Assembly (NCBI GenBank): GCA_023386235.1
Contig: JAEWKC010000032.1
Coordinates: 1 to 64,000 of the forward strand
DNA length: 64,000 nt
Direction: 5' to 3'
Source: Bacteroidota bacterium
Lineage (GTDB): Bacteria > Bacteroidota > Bacteroidia > Chitinophagales > Chitinophagaceae
The translations under genes were made by a program, and so were the position numbers. This document shows, one piece after another, positions 60,965 through 64,000 of the stretch (its first letter is position 1; every line of letters starts with the position of its first letter). The notes below the pieces were generated by a model, which ran no database searches, was not told the DNA's origin, and saw only the letters and a list, made by a program, of their open reading frames with translations.

Positions 60965-63739
60965 TTATTGTGCCGTTTCTGCCGGCGCGCCGCCCATTTT
61001 ATTAAAGTCCCAAACCAGCGATAATAAGAAGTGACGACGAATAGTAGTATGATTTCTTTCGGTGAACATATAATCATTGATAGTGCGAGAGAATCCGTCA
61101 TTTTGATTCAGAATATCCCTTGCTGAAAGTTCTAGTTTCAGATTTTCTTTCTTAAAGAATTTTTTTGCTATGGAAGCATTCCACAAAGTACGGTTGAAGT
61201 CGAAATTGTAGGCTTCTGTTTTTTGCTGCCAGTTGTAGTTAAGATCAGAACTGATTTCAAATTTAGCAGGGAGCATTAACCTGAATCCCGGATTGAGATT
61301 GTAGATAAATCCGTTGTTATTTACATTGGTTTCTATAGTGCTTTCTGAAAAACGATAACTTAAGCTTTGGGTTAAAGAAACATCAATCAATTTTTCTTTT
61401 GTATAATTCAGTCTTAGATTTACGCTTGGTGTAAACACCTTTGTAGTTTGCGGTTGGCCATTGATACTGGTTTGATATATATTTCCCGATCCGTTCAGGC
61501 CTGCATTGTAGCCTAAATCCCATTTCTTAATTTTAGAACCCATATAAAATCCAAGATTGGCGTTGTGGTTCCACTTTTCGGAGTTGTAATACCGATAGGT
61601 TCTGGCGCCCGTTTGCAAATTGGTGGTAATGTCTGTAACTATCGGGCTGATGGTATTTCCATAACTTATATAAAAGCCCTGGTAGGTATCAGACATCATA
61701 GAGTATTTGTTATAGTTGAGATTGATATTGTTATTGAAGGCCACTTTTAAATTAGGATTACCCACATAAAAGTTTAAAGTATCTGCAGTATTATTAATCG
61801 GATTCATTTGTGTGGTAGAAGGTTGTATGGTATTACCATTGTAATACATAAATATTCTTGCTTTGTTTTTTAATGTGGTACGGAAATTAATGTAAGGCGA
61901 AAGGTTTATAAAGTGTCTTCTAAAAGAAGTATCAATAAGCCTGTATTCCAGGTTGTTATTTACAAGCGCCAGATCGTTGCTGATATTTAAAACGGTATTG
62001 TTCTTATTGAAATTGTAGCCTGTGGTAAAAATATGCCGGTCTTCTGAATTGTAATTAACATAGCTAAATAAAGTATCCAGGTTGGTGTATTGCTGGTTTC
62101 CGTCTTTTGTCAGGGCTTTCAAATGCGAATCAGAAGTATAATGACTGATTTTATATGCTAACCGAATAGAAGAGAACTTGGTTATAGGTTCTGTGTATGC
62201 CAGCCGCGCATCGTAGTAGTCATTATTATTATAGCTTTCTCTGCGTTGGTCTATAATAGTTTGAGTATTATTGATAAAAAATTCTGTAGAGGCATTATAT
62301 TGTCCTATAGTGCTATTGTTGGTATTGTTGTATTGCAGCATCAGATTCAGGCTTCTGCCTTTTTTATCGAATTTTTTATTAATAGATGCCATGGTAAATG
62401 CGCGCCCACCTTTGTTTGTATTATCTGTAATGTTCTCATTTTTGTTAATCTTATTGCCGTTTTGCCCATCTTCTGTTTCAGAAATATTATAATTATAATT
62501 GCGCCCGTTAAATTTTTCCATTGAAGCATTTAAGCCAATTGTAAAGCTGGAGTCGGGTTTCCATTCATATTGCGCATCGCCCTTAGTCCGTTCGTTGTGA
62601 CGGTTAAAGTCTCCTTTTGAGTTGGTAACCTGCGAGGTATTGTTGCCATAATTATAGCGTGTAAGCGAACTGTTGCTGCCTTCTACGTCAATGAATCCAT
62701 ATCTCAGGTTGCTGTTGATGTAATGCTTTTCCTCGTTCCATTTATTGTCGTAGTGAGCGCCTAAGGATAACACTTTTGGAATGCCTTCGCCTGTATATCT
62801 GCCATCCCAGCCGTCAAGCTCACTGTTACTGCTGCCGCCATAACTAAATCCACCGCCATACTTGTCGCTGTCGCCCCAGCCTAAGCCTGTGGTACCTGTA
62901 TTGGAAAGAATACCGAAGGCTGCTATTTTACGTTTTCCACGGAAGGCATTAATCATAGCCTGCGTATCGTAAAAAGTATTTTTATCTGTATCGCTTTTAC
63001 CTGCGCCGGCTACAAGCTTTCCAAAGTAGCCATGTTTTCTGTCTTCTTTAAGTTTCAGATTAATTGTTTTATCGCGCTGTCCATCGTCAATTCCTGACAG
63101 CTCTGCCGCTTTACTTTGCCTGTCGTAAAGTTGCACTTTGTCTATCATGTCGGCTTTAAGATTTTTAGTAACCAACGTAGGATCATCTCCAAAAAATTCA
63201 TCGCCGTCTACCATTACTTTATTTACGGTTTGACCCTGTGCGGTTATTGTGCCGTTCTGGTCTATCTGTATGCCGGGCAATTTTTTCAACAGATCCTCTA
63301 CGGTAGCATTGGGCAGTGTTTTAAAGCTGTCTGCTACAAACTCTGTAGTATCGCCTTTTATGCGTATGGCAGCTGCGTTGGAGCGCACTATTACATCCTT
63401 TAGTAGTTCAGATTTGAGTATTAAATCTACATGTCCAAAGTCTTTTTCTTTAGCTTCCGCATCTATGGTAAAGTTTTCGGTATAGTCTGCATAATTAGGG
63501 TAGGAAATAAGCAAGATGTAGCGGCCTGTGTCAATATTATTTATCTGAAAGTTGCCCTGCTCATTGCTTCGGGTATATTTATAAAGAATAGAGTCTTTAG
63601 CGTTTAGTAAAATGATATTGGCATTGGTAAGCGATGTATTACTGGCAGTGTCGCTCACCGAACCTTTAATGGTGCCACTTTGCGCAGTTGCCATTGCAGA
63701 CAGGGTACAAAGGAAAAAAAGAAAATAAAGTTTTTTCAT
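60965..63739 (-). CDS. TonB-dependent receptor-like outer-membrane barrel (OMP_b-brl_3 type)
   Basis: A 924-residue protein with a signal peptide ending ATAQ (about 19), a carboxypeptidase-regulatory-like domain (about 22-105: GSVSDTASNTSLTNANIILLNAKDSILYKYT in parts), a plug (about 115-220: VEDLLKKLPGIQIDQNGTITAQGQTVNKVMVDGDEFFGDDP in parts) and a long barrel. The plug wording and the lack of a SusD partner place it with the non-SusC receptors that pair with GLPGLI proteins. The ligand is unknown; metal or peptide uptake is possible. Confidence 0.88.
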   Translation of the reverse strand: MKKLYFLFFLCTLSAMATAQSGTIKGSVSDTASNTSLTNANIILLNAKDSILYKYTRSNEQGNFQINNIDTGRYILLISYPNYADYTENFTIDAEAKEKDFGHVDLILKSELLKDVIVRSNAAAIRIKGDTTEFVADSFKTLPNATVEDLLKKLPGIQIDQNGTITAQGQTVNKVMVDGDEFFGDDPTLVTKNLKADMIDKVQLYDRQSKAAELSGIDDGQRDKTINLKLKEDRKHGYFGKLVAGAGKSDTDKNTFYDTQAMINAFRGKRKIAAFGILSNTGTTGLGWGDSDKYGGGFSYGGSSNSELDGWDGRYTGEGIPKVLSLGAHYDNKWNEEKHYINSNLRYGFIDVEGSNSSLTRYNYGNNTSQVTNSKGDFNRHNERTKGDAQYEWKPDSSFTIGLNASMEKFNGRNYNYNISETEDGQNGNKINKNENITDNTNKGGRAFTMASINKKFDKKGRSLNLMLQYNNTNNSTIGQYNASTEFFINNTQTIIDQRRESYNNNDYYDARLAYTEPITKFSSIRLAYKISHYTSDSHLKALTKDGNQQYTNLDTLFSYVNYNSEDRHIFTTGYNFNKNNTVLNISNDLALVNNNLEYRLIDTSFRRHFINLSPYINFRTTLKNKARIFMYYNGNTIQPSTTQMNPINNTADTLNFYVGNPNLKVAFNNNINLNYNKYSMMSDTYQGFYISYGNTISPIVTDITTNLQTGARTYRYYNSEKWNHNANLGFYMGSKIKKWDLGYNAGLNGSGNIYQTSINGQPQTTKVFTPSVNLRLNYTKEKLIDVSLTQSLSYRFSESTIETNVNNNGFIYNLNPGFRLMLPAKFEISSDLNYNWQQKTEAYNFDFNRTLWNASIAKKFFKKENLKLELSARDILNQNDGFSRTINDYMFTERNHTTIRRHFLLSLVWDFNKMGGAPAETAQ

Positions 63740-64000
63740 CCGTATATTTTTTTAATCGTCAGATGGAATTTACCAACAAAATCATTGCTTTTGCTATGCA
63801 AGGTTCTATGGCTCATTTCATTGTGTTTAAGATGTGTTTGTATAATTTAAGTATATATCAATTTTATAAAAAATGCGAAGTATTCAATTCTGTAATCCTG
63901 CATTAGAGCCCAATGTTGCAATAATTGAAACTAAATATTTAGGTAAAAATAAGATTTTCTAAATAAATAATGACAATTGGTACAAAAATCATTGCTTAAT
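63740..64000. other. Gene-free right end of the window
   Basis: 261 AT-rich bases upstream of the receptor gene. It should contain that gene's promoter on the minus strand, but I see no clean TAnnTTTG box, and no feature on the plus strand. Confidence 0.5.

Noticed and set aside
1..64000. CRISPR arrays, intact insertion sequences, rRNA, prophage genes
   Set aside because: No regularly spaced repeats, transposase, integrase, rRNA stretch or phage structural gene was seen on either strand.

Overview
This window is from a member of the Bacteroidota. The evidence is three SusC/SusD outer-membrane uptake pairs, a GLPGLI/TonB-receptor pair, PorD (DUF4835), DUF4296 and DUF3276 proteins, a fused SecDF, the Bacteroidota form of RNA polymerase omega, and many copies of the phylum's -7 promoter box TAnnTTTG just ahead of genes. 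The gene content of the right-hand 55 kb looks like the family Chitinophagaceae; that is an inference from gene families, not a computed placement.

Layout. (1) 1-3849: the end of an exopolysaccharide operon (family-2 glycosyltransferase, YaiO-like barrel, DUF4838 protein). (2) 3850-5200: a decayed and mobile-looking stretch with a small secreted-protein gene carrying an in-frame stop, an intact yefM-yoeB toxin-antitoxin pair with a recognisable operator, and the C-terminal remnant of a RelE/ParE toxin. (3) 5268-8329: monomeric isocitrate dehydrogenase and a hisA with no other his gene beside it. (4) 8330-25094: an AT-rich nutrient-uptake island of three SusC/SusD pairs, a DUF4397 lipoprotein and a glycine-zipper lipoprotein, with no glycosidase, peptidase or regulator inside. 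A CGCAAACGT element precedes two of the three pairs. (5) 25565-64000: mainly housekeeping genes: fumC, trpB, a Fic protein, mnmA, an FKBP isomerase, an HU/SPOR membrane protein, groES-groEL, secDF, an ion channel, an AmgK/MurU-like cell-wall recycling pair, a LolA-like gene, bamD-rpoZ, coaBC-porD-DUF4296, DUF3276, an ABC exporter, tRNA-Ser(UGA), cbpA-cbpM, ychF, an LLM oxidoreductase, an ECF sigma/anti-sigma/barrel trio, a stand-alone C-terminal half of carB, pyrD, an Mrp-type ATPase and a TonB receptor/GLPGLI operon.

How the parts work together. The uptake island imports an unidentified ligand through TonB-driven SusCD complexes. Envelope biogenesis is well represented (SecDF, BamD, LolA-like, PorD, MurNAc recycling). 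Pyrimidine synthesis is represented by pyrD and half of carB, and protein folding by GroES-GroEL, CbpA-CbpM and FKBP.

Most notable observations: a kinase fused to a RapZ C-terminal domain next to a MurU-like uridylyltransferase; a Fic protein with a C-terminal DNA-binding-like domain and a perfect inverted repeat at its promoter; a YefM-YoeB operator with two TGTACA hexamers 12 bp apart overlapping the promoter; a split carB with its own promoter; and a shared element in front of SusCD operons. I saw no CRISPR array, no rRNA and no intact insertion sequence. All positions and motifs were read by eye; no database search or structure prediction was run.
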